This document shows positions 36,009 through 46,039 of a stretch of 64,000 bases of DNA, piece after piece. The position numbers and the translations under genes were made by a program. Below the pieces are notes generated by a model. It made no database searches and was not told the origin of the DNA. It was given only the letters and a program-made list of their open reading frames with translations. The stretch comes from Ampullaceana balthica (lineage: Eukaryota > Mollusca > Gastropoda > Lymnaeidae), in NCBI GenBank assembly GCA_944989445.1, contig CALYLW010000348.1:310001-374000 (forward strand), written 5' to 3'. Numbering within the stretch: the stretch's first letter is position 1; each line of letters opens with the position of its first letter.

Positions 36009-36831
36009 TAGGGCTGTTAACGATTAATTTAAATTTAATTGTTAACTTTTGAAAAATTAACAATTAATTATTCGATAATTTCGATTAAAGCCAAAAATTG
36101 AAATGTATGGTGTGATAAGTAAAATTTATTAAACCTATTTGTCGAAAATCGAAATAACACTCGAATGTCTTCTTAATATGACATCTATTAACGAACAACG
36201 CAAACAGACAAGTGTATTGACATTATTTGTTTCAAGTGATGAGCAGGGTCGCATTGACAATATAACCAGCCGAGCTGAACAATCATTCACTTAGCTTTAG
36301 TTAGATGTCTCAGCTGAAGTTTCTGATACTGTAGTGGATGTGTGGTTTGCAGGTGATATGTAAGTGAAGTGTTAGTACCATGGTAGCATTGTACCCTTTA
36401 AGCAGCGCAGCTGCGAAGATATTTGACCGACGCCACACAGGAGCTTAGAATCACAGCGCAGCAAATTTTGTAAAATAATGCACAAAAATGGACGTTGTGC
36501 AACTTTGGGCACGATTTTTTTTAACTTTGCACACGCACCAACGAAGCGTAGACTTAGAGGGAACATTGCATGGTAGGCAAACGATTTCTCACAATGGACA
36601 CAATAACCTTTATGAAAATTTTGAACATTCACATCAGTCAATAAATAGTTTTAAAACCAAAATGTTCGTGTAATCGTCCGGAAATTAGTTTATATTTATC
36701 GGCCGAAATATTTTACTTTTTACTTCCAGTACATTTATAAGTGGTGGGTCGATTAATCGTTTTAAAAAAATTTAATAGTTAAAAAAATTAACGATTAATC
36801 GAGAAATTAATCGTTAATTTCCGCAGCCCTA
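36009..36831 (-). mobile_element. hAT-type element, TAGGGCTG family (c), with BED-finger relic
   Basis: TAGGGCTGTTAACG ... CGCAGCCCTA, flanked by A-rich runs (AAAAAAAC / AAAAAACT), a weak duplication. The minus-strand frame near 36560-36640 reads FHKGYCVHCEKSFAYHAM, part of the BED finger seen in the 10501 copy. Other shared blocks (TGATGAGCAGGGTC..TATAACC) correspond to 11010-11040 of that copy. Interrupted by 36387-36568. Confidence 0.8.
36387..36568. mobile_element. 182-bp hAT MITE, perfect 8-bp TSD, nested third-deep
   Basis: Ends CATTGTACCCTTTAAGC and, reversed, CAATGTTCCCTCTAAG. The duplication CATGGTAG is exact (36379-36386, 36569-36576). A related copy lies at 55046-55209. It is inside element 36009-36831, which is inside the LINE relic. 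Confidence 0.9.
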
Positions 36832-37330
36832 AAAAAACTGAAATATTTTGGCATCTTTTGTACCTAACACTAGTGGATTCACAATTTTCTTAAACTGTAA
36901 TAATTAATGTGATGTAAATCAGCACCAATTACATTAAACGCAGGAGTTCCACTAAAAACAGCCCCTAGGCCCCCTACTCCTGCACTTTCTAATTTATACA
37001 AATGATTATACCCATCAGCATTTAATCAGGAACAAAATTTTGGTTATTTGCTGATGATTGTTTAATCTATGGAACAGTTACATTAGAAAGTAAGATAACG
37101 AGTTCTTAAAATAAGAAAAATAATTTAAAGAATGAGAAACTAAATGGAGTGTTTCTAACCACCCAGTGTCAACCGTTAAGGGTATCAAGAAAAAGAAACA
37201 AATAAATTCAAAAAATGAAATTCATGGAACACGGCAGATCCAAACTAAAGAAGCAAAGAACATAAATTTAATAATAGTAATAATAAATGAAAAATTGTGA
37301 TGGAATCCACATGTTAATGGAATAATATAT

Positions 37331-38047
37331 TTTTTAAAAAGAACTCTCCAAAAATATACTTGACATGGCTGGAAAAGGATGACAACTGTTCACATGGGGG
37401 AAAATGGGAAAGGAGTGTCCAATAATTGACGTCAAATTGTTTTTGTTTTTTAAAATTAATATATAGTTTTATTAACAATTTTGTTTAAAAGTCATCAACT
37501 GGCCTGAAAGCTATCACTAAATTATGTAGCAAAATATTTTGTTAATTCTAGAAGCTATAAAAAATACGTATTTTACGTATTTATAATAATTATTTCAAAT
37601 GGTCAGAGAGCCAGTAACCATGTATTACTTGGCTTAAGAATAAACGCGGGGTACTGAAATTAGCTGTTCAAGTGTAGTTAGCAAAATAATTGGTTATACA
37701 GAACAATGTTGGTAAAGATGTTTTAAGATCCGAATTCATTATGCAGGTTCCATCCATTTCTATTATATAATTTATATACGTGGGTTAACAAATTTTATAA
37801 AAATCATTTTAAAATGGGTTTTAATCTTTGAAAGTTATTACCCCAACCACCCTTTTACCACTTATGATTTACTTTTTTTTGGGGGTGGGGGGGGGGCAAA
37901 AGGCGCGGGTGGGGTGTGGAATCATTGTCTAAGATTATTGACATGCATGAATTAGTCGTAAGAATTAGAATACAAAACATGACATCTGATTATATCGCCA
38001 TATCATTAGCGTATTCAAATGTCTGAGAATTAGTTATTAGTATTAGA
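37331..38047. other. Intergenic stretch with a G-rich tract
   Basis: No gene seen. A strongly G-rich run (37873-37920) is the only notable feature. Confidence 0.45.
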
Positions 38048-38225
38048 CAGTGCTTTTTTTCTAGCGAAAAATGTTTGGGAACTAATTTCACATGCCGTGA
38101 GTCCCCACTGTATAAAAAGGACTGACAGTAAGTAAAATGCCGACTATTTATATAAATATACACGAATCTGGCCAAAAAAGGTATGGGAACTCAGTTCCCA
38201 TGAGTTCCCACTGAAAAAAGCACTG
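38048..38225. mobile_element. 178-bp hAT MITE with perfect 8-bp TSD
   Basis: Ends CAGTGCTTTTTTTCTAGC and, reversed, CAGTGCTTTTTTCAGTGG. GTATTAGA is repeated exactly at 38040-38047 and 38226-38233. Internal GGGAACT repeats. No ORF. Confidence 0.9.
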
Positions 38226-38233
38226 GTATTAGA

Positions 38234-39483
38234 TACAGATTATAATCTTTTTACGCACAATACAAGGGATATTCTAATAGCTGCATAGCTTTGGGCATTG
38301 GGACCATCATTTAGCCAAGTCACATTTTTTTTTAAAATCTCACGGCCCATTAAGTACGTGACAGCGTAAGCTTTATAAACCCTTGTGGGCAAGAACTATG
38401 TGATGCAATACTCTGTATTGAGAGAGTATTTTGTGTTGTTCTTTGTTTGCACAAGCTCGAGTGTTAACCGGAATTTAAAAATGCTCTTTAAAAAAAGGTA
38501 TGGAATATGTACTGAGTTATTTCCCATGAATAAATTGTATTTCCTGAAATGTTATCGTTACCTCTCTTATTTTTGCATTTAATATTCTTAAATTGAATGA
38601 TTTATATTAAAATTTATTTTAAAATATAAAATTAAAAATTTAAAATCAAAATTAAATAATGTTTTCAATTTAATTAAATGAATTTAATAAGTTTATAAAC
38701 TAGTGATATATTTTCTTTTTTACAAATAAATGTACTATATGAATTATATTGCATACAATAATATTGTTTAGTAAATTTTTGTAGCAGTTCTCTCAGGTCG
38801 CATTTTCCTACTAAGATCATACTTTTAGGGATCATTTCTAAAGTGTGTCTTGCCGAGTCGTCGAGTAAATCTTGACGGCATTAAAGCCATGATGATGAGA
38901 TTACGTCTCTTCCTCTGAGCGTGAAGCTGGCTCTGATTGTGTTTCTTGCTCGTGGATTCACAATTGAGAGTCGTTGAGGATCGTTCCCCGTCTCCATTAG
39001 TGAGACGGTGGAGGAGGAAGAGACAATCTGAGTGGTTTTAACCTCAATACAAAATTGCATGTTAGGTTGAGTAAAGATTTGCAATTAAGAGTGACTTAGA
39101 AACTCTTGGAAATCTTAGGCGTAGTAACGCCCAAATTGCTGCCGAGCTCACAGTGCTTGACCGAATTGAGTCAAAACCATAATTGATTAATTGCCTTCAC
39201 TTCAAATCTGTAACGGTGTTAAAACCCATGAATTAACCCTCTGCGCATCATAAGCTATTAAAAAAACCTCAAGCTCGTGGGTTATAGAGATCCACTTGAC
39301 AGCTAAAGCTGCGTTTACTGCGGCCTTCGCACTCATCTCATCGTTATGTAATATCCATTGTAGATGAATCGTCATTAAAATTTACTCTGAGTATTGAGGA
39401 AGGGGCTGCTATATTTCCACAGGTTAGGGGAGAATTATGCTCTCCTTGCCTCGAGGGCTGATAACCCACGCCACATCAGTGTG
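38234..39483. other. Intergenic stretch, no gene supported
   Basis: About 1.25 kb. The part 38800-39480 is less AT-rich and has CpG-containing, regular-looking sequence, but I find no conserved protein or repeat partner. The ORF at 38881-39084 has no recognisable domain. Confidence 0.4.
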
Positions 39484-39491
39484 ATCTAGGT

Positions 39492-41916
39492 CAGTGCTAC
39501 TCAAAGTGGTGGTCCGAGGACCATCAGCTGCCGGTCCGCAGAGATTATACAGATAGGGGAAAAAAGCACATACAATTTAAAAAAATTATAATAAAATAAA
39601 TTATATTAATTTCAATAACAATAAATTAATGTTATTTTTGCGTGTTAATGTGAAACAGAGGCGAGCTTTGAACTGGCTCATACATTAAAAATAGATCTTT
39701 AAGATTTCTTACACCAGCATTTGGTACTTGCCATCTGCTGATGTAAACAAAATGTCCGACTGAAAATAAATTTAAATGAACAGATTAATAGCTTACATTG
39801 ATTTCAATGAAATATTTAGTAAATTTAAATGAATATAATAAATATAATTAATTTTTTTTTAAAATGTAATTTTGACCATGTCACTATGTTTTGTTTGTTG
39901 TTTTATTTTATTTATTAATTATTATTTTTTTATTATTTTTTTACTTAATTTTTTTTACAAACAGCATTGATGTGTTGATTTTATCTTATCTTATCTTATC
40001 TGTTTACAGACGCTCCTTCTATACAGAAGATTATTGCGTCCTACGCTTATCTATGGTTTGTGTTTAGTCCTGCATTTTTATTAGAGATTTAAATGTTGAT
40101 AAAGTGTTGGTTTTTCCTGGATTCTTCAGGCAACCCATTCCACGCCCGAATTCCGGACGGGAAGAAGGAAAACTTGTATGTGTTTGTTCTTGCATACGGA
40201 ATAAGAAAGGTGTTTTTATCCTTATGTCTATCTGAGGGTTGTATTAAGTTATCTTTGTGTTGTATTTCTAAATTAGAATTAATTGCTTTATGTATGATTA
40301 CTACTTTGCTCTTGGTTCTTCTATCCTCTAGTGTTTCAAGGTTTAATGATTTAACTAATGGTGTTATTCTTGTCAGTTTTGAATATTCTCCAGTAATGAA
40401 TCTGGCAGCTCTTTTTTGAATTTGTTCTAGTTTATCAATGTTTTCTTTGGTGGATGGGTCCCATACAGAAGATGCATATTCTAGTACAGGTCTCACCAAA
40501 GTGAGGTAGCATTTTAGTTTTATATCTCTATTACATTTGTTAAAGTTTCCTTTTTATAAAGCCTAAGGTTTTGTTTGATTTTTTAATAACTTCATTGACA
40601 TGGGGATTCCATGATAGTTTCTCATTTATTAAGACTCCTAAGTATTTTGCATCTTTAGTTTGGGTCAGTTCTTTTCCATGAATGTAATATTTTGAATTTA
40701 TTTGTTTCTTTTTCTTTGTTACTCTTAACAGTTGACACTTTTCTGGGTGGAAAGACATACTCCAGTTAGTTTCACATTTTATCAATTCATCTAAGTCTTT
40801 TTGTAAAATTTTGCTATCTTGTTCTGATTTAATTGTTCTATAGATTATACAATCATCAGCAAATAACCTAACTTTTGTACCTGTTGAGATGTTGTTGGGT
40901 AAATCATTTATATAAATTAAAAAGAGTAAGGGACCTAGCACAGTTCCTTGTGGATTTTATTTTTTTGAGATGATTTATTTAAAGTCTCAATAAGTATAAA
41001 CCAAAGTAAATGAACAATAAGCCATTAATGGTTAAGATTTTTCGTTTCAAAAATGTTGGAAGACATAATCTGTTTCCAAATATACCGAAATAATACAATT
41101 ATATCTGTAAATATATGGGTATACAAATAGGCACTATATTTTGTCAGTGAGAAAGTCACTTTATTTTTTAACTTAAAATAAATTTTTCTTTTTAACATCT
41201 GATGTGCATTACAATTTAACTGTCAGTAATCGCTGCAACACAAAGCACCGGTACAAATATATTTTTTATTTTATTTTATCAATTGCGCTGTTCTTGAGAA
41301 TATTTAGGTGACTATTTAAGAAGTTAAGAATTGTTCATTTATTTTAAACTCTTTTAAAATTTCATTTACAATGCTGTGAGACATATTATTATTAACTTGT
41401 GTTACTTTAAAAAATACACTTAGTAACTTATACATAACTTTACAGAAAATTAAATTCAAATAAAAATACATTTTAAATATTGCCTCTATTTATAATTACA
41501 GAAACTATGAAATTAGTATATTAATGTAAACTATAGTAGATTTATCTTTGTTAAACTACACGCATCAAAATATTAATTCTACTAACATTTAGAGTGGTAC
41601 GCCACTTGACTTCGATCCCTAAATATTTAGGGATACAATGAATTTCAATGGTTTTCATGCTTATCGGTTAACGTTAACTTTAAAAACTTTTTTATATGTA
41701 TTTTTTTTACCACGTTTTTATTAACACGCTTTCGTTGGGCATTGTTTGTCCAAGATTTTTTCAAATCTGCCAACGTAAAATTGAATCACTTCTGATGGTC
41801 CTAGAGATCTGAAAATTTTACCACAGATAGATCTTGGATGACAAAAAATTACCGGTCCCTGGTGCAATGGAAAAACTCCTGCCGGTCCGCCATACTAAAA
41901 AGTTTGAGAAGCACTG
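39492..41916. mobile_element. Non-autonomous hAT element with perfect 8-bp TSD, hosting a LINE
   Basis: Ends CAGTGCTACTCAAAGTGG and, reversed, CAGTGCTTCTCAAACTTT; both subtermini contain GCCGGTCCGC. ATCTAGGT is repeated exactly at 39484-39491 and 41917-41924. Without the LINE (39981-40953) it is about 1.45 kb. No transposase segment was recognised. Confidence 0.9.
39981..40953 (-). pseudogene. 5'-truncated CR1/L2-like LINE (copy A) inside a hAT element
   Basis: Minus strand: starts inside the RT domain (GPLLFLIYINDLP, FADDCIIYR), runs through the thumb and C-terminal tail (EYASSVWDPSTKENIDKLEQ) to the 3' UTR and (GATAA)n end. A one-base gain in a T run near 40550 breaks the frame relative to copy B, and a second break follows NGLPEESRK. 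GATTTTAT flanks both ends (39977-39984, 40953-40960), consistent with target-site duplication. Over about 490 bp it is nearly identical to copy B. Confidence 0.9.
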
Positions 41917-42123
41917 ATCTAGGTCATGTTATCTTCTATAATTAGTTGTCTAATTTATTCTAATGCATTTAAACGCCTCACTGTTGTCACAGACAAGCAG
42001 TACTTGTCAGAGACATTTCTTTTTTTTACCCCCCCCCCTTTTTTTCCCCCTTTCGATACAGCCAAAAAGCAACAACTATGGCTTACGGTACACATTACAT
42101 TAATTACTTAAAAGTTTATGACT

Positions 42124-45100
42124 TCACTTTTGTGAGGCACCTACAGAAGATGCATATTCTAGTGCAGGTCTCACCAAAGTGAGGTAGCATTTTAGTTTTA
42201 TATCTCTATTACATTTGTTAAAGTTCCTTTTTATAAAGCCTAAGGTTTTGTTTGATTTTTTAATAACTTCATTGACATGGGGATTCCATGATAGTTTCTC
42301 ATTTATTAAGACTCCTAAGTATTTTGCATCTTTAGTTTGGGTCAGTTCTTTTCCATGAATGTAATATTTTGAATTTATTTGTTTCTTTTTCTTTGTTACT
42401 CTTAACAGTTGACACTTTTCTGGATGGAAAGACATACTCCAGTTAGTTTCCCATTTTATCAATTCATCTAAGTCTTTTTGTAAAATTTTGCTATCTTGTT
42501 CTGATTTAATTGTTCTATAGATTATACAATCATCAGCAAATAGCCTAACTTTTGTACCTGTTGAGATGTTGTTGGGTAAATCATTTATATAAATTAAAAA
42601 GAGTAAGGGACCTAGCACAGTTCCTTGTGGAACTCCTGAGTTAACCTTTATTGGTGCAGATTTAGATCCATTAATTATTACAGTTTGCTCCCTGCCCAAA
42701 AGGAAGTCTTGGATCCAGTGATGTAAGGAACCTGAGATTCCAAAGTAGTTAAGTTTTTTAAGTAAACTAAGGTGGTGAACTTTGTCAAATGCTTTTGAGA
42801 AGTCTAGTAATATTGTATCTATTTGATCATTTTTGTCCAAGCCTTTTGATAGTTCATCTATTAAACCTATTAATTGTGTTTCACATGATCTGTTTTTTCT
42901 AAAGCCGTGTTGATGTGGGCATAGGGCATTATATTTGTCAAGGTGGTTAACTATTCTACTATATATTATGTGTTCTAGTAATTTACAGGTGATACTAGTA
43001 AGTGATACAGGCCTGTAATTACCAGGGTCTGATTTATCCCCTTTCTTAAAGAGTGGACTTACATTAGCTAATTTCCAATCCTGGGGCACTTTACCCTGGT
43101 TTAGAGAGGCTTGAAAGAGAACTACAAGGATTGGGGACAGTTCATTGCTTAGTTCTTTTAATAATCTTGCAGGCAAATCATCTGGGCCAGTAGCTTTGTT
43201 TATTTTTAAGTTTTTTAGGAGTGAATGTATACCTATCTCATCTACAGTTATGTTACCTATTTCCTCCATTTTATTTAAATTTATTAAAACTTCCTTGTCG
43301 CCTGAGGCAGAAAAAGATGATGCAAAATATGTGTTAAGGATATTAGCTTTAGTTTCATTATCATTATAGGTTTTATTATTTGAGCCTTTTAGTGTGGCTA
43401 TTCCTGAAGGTTCCATTTTTTTAGATTTGATAAAGGACCATAAGTTTTTATTGTTATCTTTGGTAATTACATTGTTTATATATTCATTTTGGAGGTTCCG
43501 ACTAAGTTTTTGTGTCAAGTGTTTAATCTTTAAGTATTTTTTGTGTATCCTATATGAATTGGTAGCTTTATATTTCTTAAATAAGTTCTCTTTTAGTTTG
43601 CATAGCTTTTTCAATCTAGAATTGAACCAGCATTTGTTAATTTTATTTGATGTTAGTTTTGTTGGAACATTCTCATCCATTATAGTTTTTAGATTTGTTT
43701 TTATATCTTTCCAAATTTCTTCTACTGGGCTATTTGTGTTAAATTTACTTAGGAAAGTTTGTTGGAAGTTAGCCGCTGATTGGTGTAGTTTTATTGAATT
43801 ACATTTATTCCAAAGATAGATTATTCTTCTAGGTATCTTATTAATTTTAGTTTTTATTGTATTGGTGACCCTAACAATATCATGGTCGGACAGTCCTGGA
43901 ATTATTTTATAGTCTAACACTAGTCCTGGTCTATTTGTTAGGAATAAATCTAGTGTTTTATTTTTCCTTGTTGCTGTTTTTACTATCTGTTCTAGGTTTA
44001 TGTTGTTTATAGTGTCTAGGAAGTGTTCATTAATTTCTTTGTTAGTTTGATGGTTATCAATTGTATAATTTTTCCAATTTATATCTGGAAGATTAAAGTC
44101 CCCCATAATCCATAGAACTGCATTTTTATTATTCTCTTTTATGAAAGTTAATTGACTACAAAGATTGTTCATGTATTCTGGGTTTGTATTCGGAGGTCTA
44201 TATATACTGCCTACAATAAGTGGGGATGAGTTTGGTGTAATTATTTTACAATAAATAGACTCTATATTAAAATTTTGCTGTGTAGTAATTTCTTCAGCTA
44301 TGATATTTGATTTAATTGCAAGTAGCACTCCTCCATAATTGTCTGATCTGTCTTTCCTAAAAATATTATAATTGGTGTTTAAAATCTCAGAGTTATATAT
44401 GTTGGGGTTCAACCAAGTTTCAGAACCAGCAATTATGTCTGGTTCTTCTGTTTTTATAAGTAGTTCTAAATCTGGAATTTTATTTTTTAAGCTTTGGAAA
44501 TTAACTATTAGTGTTTTGAGAATGTTTTGATTATTATTATTATTAGATTTTTTATGGGTAATTTTATGGGTTTGTGTGGTTGGTTTCATTTTATCTAGTG
44601 GTTTATTTATAAAAGGATTAGCCAAAACACTGTAAGAGTTTGTGGTGATAAGGTCCTTATAGTTAAATAAATCTGAACTGATTTGGGGCAACCCACAATG
44701 TATGCAGTGCCAAGATGCATATTTATTTCTTAGGCCTATTGCTTTGTGCTTTGGTGTGTTAGAATGCAGGCATGCAATGTGGTACCATTCATTGCAGGTG
44801 TCACACTGAATGGTTCCTTGTTTGGTAGTGCATGCCTTAATACAAATTTGACATTTAGATGATACTGGGCCTGGGTTAAGTTCTATGTCGCCTGAGAGGA
44901 GCAAAATTAAGATTAAGTGTTTTTGCTTATATCTACATATTTTATGTTTCCATTGTTTGAAGGAGATTTCCTTTATTGTGCTTAAGATAGAGGTGTAGTC
45001 AGTGTGCTTTGTGTTGTGGTGGTTTATAATTATTGATATATTACTCTGATTTTTAGGATGTTTGTTGGTTGACGTTAATGTCCTTAAAAGTAGTGTGGTT

Positions 45101-45129
45101 ATTACTAAAACTAAGATGAAAATTCTCAT
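42124..45129 (-). CDS. CR1/L2-like LINE polyprotein (copy B): leader, 2A, PHD, APE endonuclease, RT
   Basis: One uninterrupted 1001-codon ORF. Residues 1-20 form a hydrophobic leader (MRIFILVLVITTLLLRTLTS). Residues 81-88 are DIELNPGP, the 2A ribosome-skipping consensus DxExNPGP. A C4HC3 PHD finger follows (C93, C96, C109, C112, H117, C120, C142, C145). The APE-type endonuclease spans about 205-430, with SETW 236-239, GDFN 343-346 and SDHD 414-417. The reverse transcriptase spans about 680-960, with LLDFSKAFD, SGVPQGTVLGP and catalytic FADD 864-867. After residue 996 the frame leaves the family: copy A continues VWDPSTKENI, whereas here it ends GASQK, so roughly the last 130 residues and the 3' UTR are lost. 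The element's 5' end lies near 45160-45190. Enzymes look intact, but the copy lacks the tail it would need for its own mobility. Confidence 0.93.
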   Translation of the reverse strand: MRIFILVLVITTLLLRTLTSTNKHPKNQSNISIIINHHNTKHTDYTSILSTIKEISFKQWKHKICRYKQKHLILILLLSGDIELNPGPVSSKCQICIKACTTKQGTIQCDTCNEWYHIACLHSNTPKHKAIGLRNKYASWHCIHCGLPQISSDLFNYKDLITTNSYSVLANPFINKPLDKMKPTTQTHKITHKKSNNNNNQNILKTLIVNFQSLKNKIPDLELLIKTEEPDIIAGSETWLNPNIYNSEILNTNYNIFRKDRSDNYGGVLLAIKSNIIAEEITTQQNFNIESIYCKIITPNSSPLIVGSIYRPPNTNPEYMNNLCSQLTFIKENNKNAVLWIMGDFNLPDINWKNYTIDNHQTNKEINEHFLDTINNINLEQIVKTATRKNKTLDLFLTNRPGLVLDYKIIPGLSDHDIVRVTNTIKTKINKIPRRIIYLWNKCNSIKLHQSAANFQQTFLSKFNTNSPVEEIWKDIKTNLKTIMDENVPTKLTSNKINKCWFNSRLKKLCKLKENLFKKYKATNSYRIHKKYLKIKHLTQKLSRNLQNEYINNVITKDNNKNLWSFIKSKKMEPSGIATLKGSNNKTYNDNETKANILNTYFASSFSASGDKEVLINLNKMEEIGNITVDEIGIHSLLKNLKINKATGPDDLPARLLKELSNELSPILVVLFQASLNQGKVPQDWKLANVSPLFKKGDKSDPGNYRPVSLTSITCKLLEHIIYSRIVNHLDKYNALCPHQHGFRKNRSCETQLIGLIDELSKGLDKNDQIDTILLDFSKAFDKVHHLSLLKKLNYFGISGSLHHWIQDFLLGREQTVIINGSKSAPIKVNSGVPQGTVLGPLLFLIYINDLPNNISTGTKVRLFADDCIIYRTIKSEQDSKILQKDLDELIKWETNWSMSFHPEKCQLLRVTKKKKQINSKYYIHGKELTQTKDAKYLGVLINEKLSWNPHVNEVIKKSNKTLGFIKRNFNKCNRDIKLKCYLTLVRPALEYASSVGASQK
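44866..44889 (-). other. 2A-like ribosome-skipping motif in the LINE ORF
   Basis: Encodes DIELNPGP, preceded by the hydrophobic stretch HLILILLLSG. Skipping would fall between Gly87 and Pro88, separating the N-terminal leader peptide from the PHD/endonuclease/RT protein. 2A-like signals at this location are known from other APE-type non-LTR elements; activity here is inferred. Confidence 0.8.
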
Positions 45130-45189
45130 TTTCGGGTTAGTGTTAGACTAGGTTTAATTTTATTGAATGTCAATGAAAAATATTTCCAC

Positions 45190-46039
45190 CACCACCGCCT
45201 CTAATAGTATTATTGTTTTATTATTATTATTACCATTAATACTAAAAAAATGATACTAGTTAAGGCGTTATTGGGTAATTGTTCAGATATAGTTCTAAGT
45301 GTCCCCCCCCCCAATCACTATAGCCGCCTGTTTCATTATTTTAATGTGTGCTCCTCTAGAGTTCTTCATTGAAATCTGAATATTGTTGAAATAAATCCTG
45401 ACATGCCGAAACAAGTCGTTATTGTTCGTGACAGGATAAGGTACCCCCCCAAACCCACCCCAAACCACTACCACCTCCTTCACACCCTTCAAATGTATCC
45501 AAAACATAACTCCAGAGTCCACTCACAGCCTGTAGGAAATAAAGACATCAGAGACGCCACTAGGGTTGGTGTCCCCCAGTGAGGTTATAGGTCAAGGTGT
45601 TACCCCCCCTCACAACTTACCCCATAGACCTCCAACGAGTCTGCAAGTGCCAAATAACGAGAGAGAATTTTCCTCTTTGGTATCACCCGTTATGATGGCG
45701 TCACCCAGTGCGGTCCGCACCCCTACGCACCCCTTAGTGACTTTCCTGGCAAACATGAAAAGTTAATTATTTTATCAATTAATTGCTAGACCTGAAATAA
45801 TAACATTCCAGATACTAACATTCCAATTTGTTCGACTGGCTGGTTTCGTGGCTGTTGAAGTTTTGTTTTGATTGAGGGGAAGGGATAACACTGCATATGC
45901 AATTATAGAACCAATTATCACATCATTTGTGCAGGCCTGGGTGTCGGTGGTGTGTCCACGTTCGTCCACTGTCTACCAGACGCCGGGTCATTTTCAGACG
46001 TGCGTGAGGTCTCACAGTTGTTTTCAGTGTTCGTTCAAG
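45190..46039. other. Region between LINE copy B and GPx; possible GC-richer repeat
   Basis: The segment 45545-45770 has imperfect inverted ends (GCCACTAGGGTTGG and, reversed, GTCACTAAGGGGTG) and C-rich interior; it may be a MITE but I found no second copy. Poly-C runs near 45303 and 45444. Bases 45900-46039 should contain the GPx 5' UTR. No separate gene supported. Confidence 0.4.

Larger units (their letters stand above)
35540..37330 (+). pseudogene. Decayed copy of the CR1/L2-like LINE, interrupted by a hAT element
   Basis: DNA-level similarity to the LINE at 42141-45190 in the same order: the linker region (AAAGTGTGCCAACAAAACA), the RT block (CAACAAGGCTTTAGGAAAAA, AGATCATGTGAAACCC), then, after the element 36009-36831, CAGGAGTTCC, GCTGATGATTG, and the thumb region up to about 37330. 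Many stops and frameshifts. This is the oldest of the four LINE copies here. Confidence 0.75.

Noticed and set aside
37990..38175. 61-codon ORF near 38 kb
   Set aside because: Mostly covered by the 178-bp hAT MITE; no protein features.
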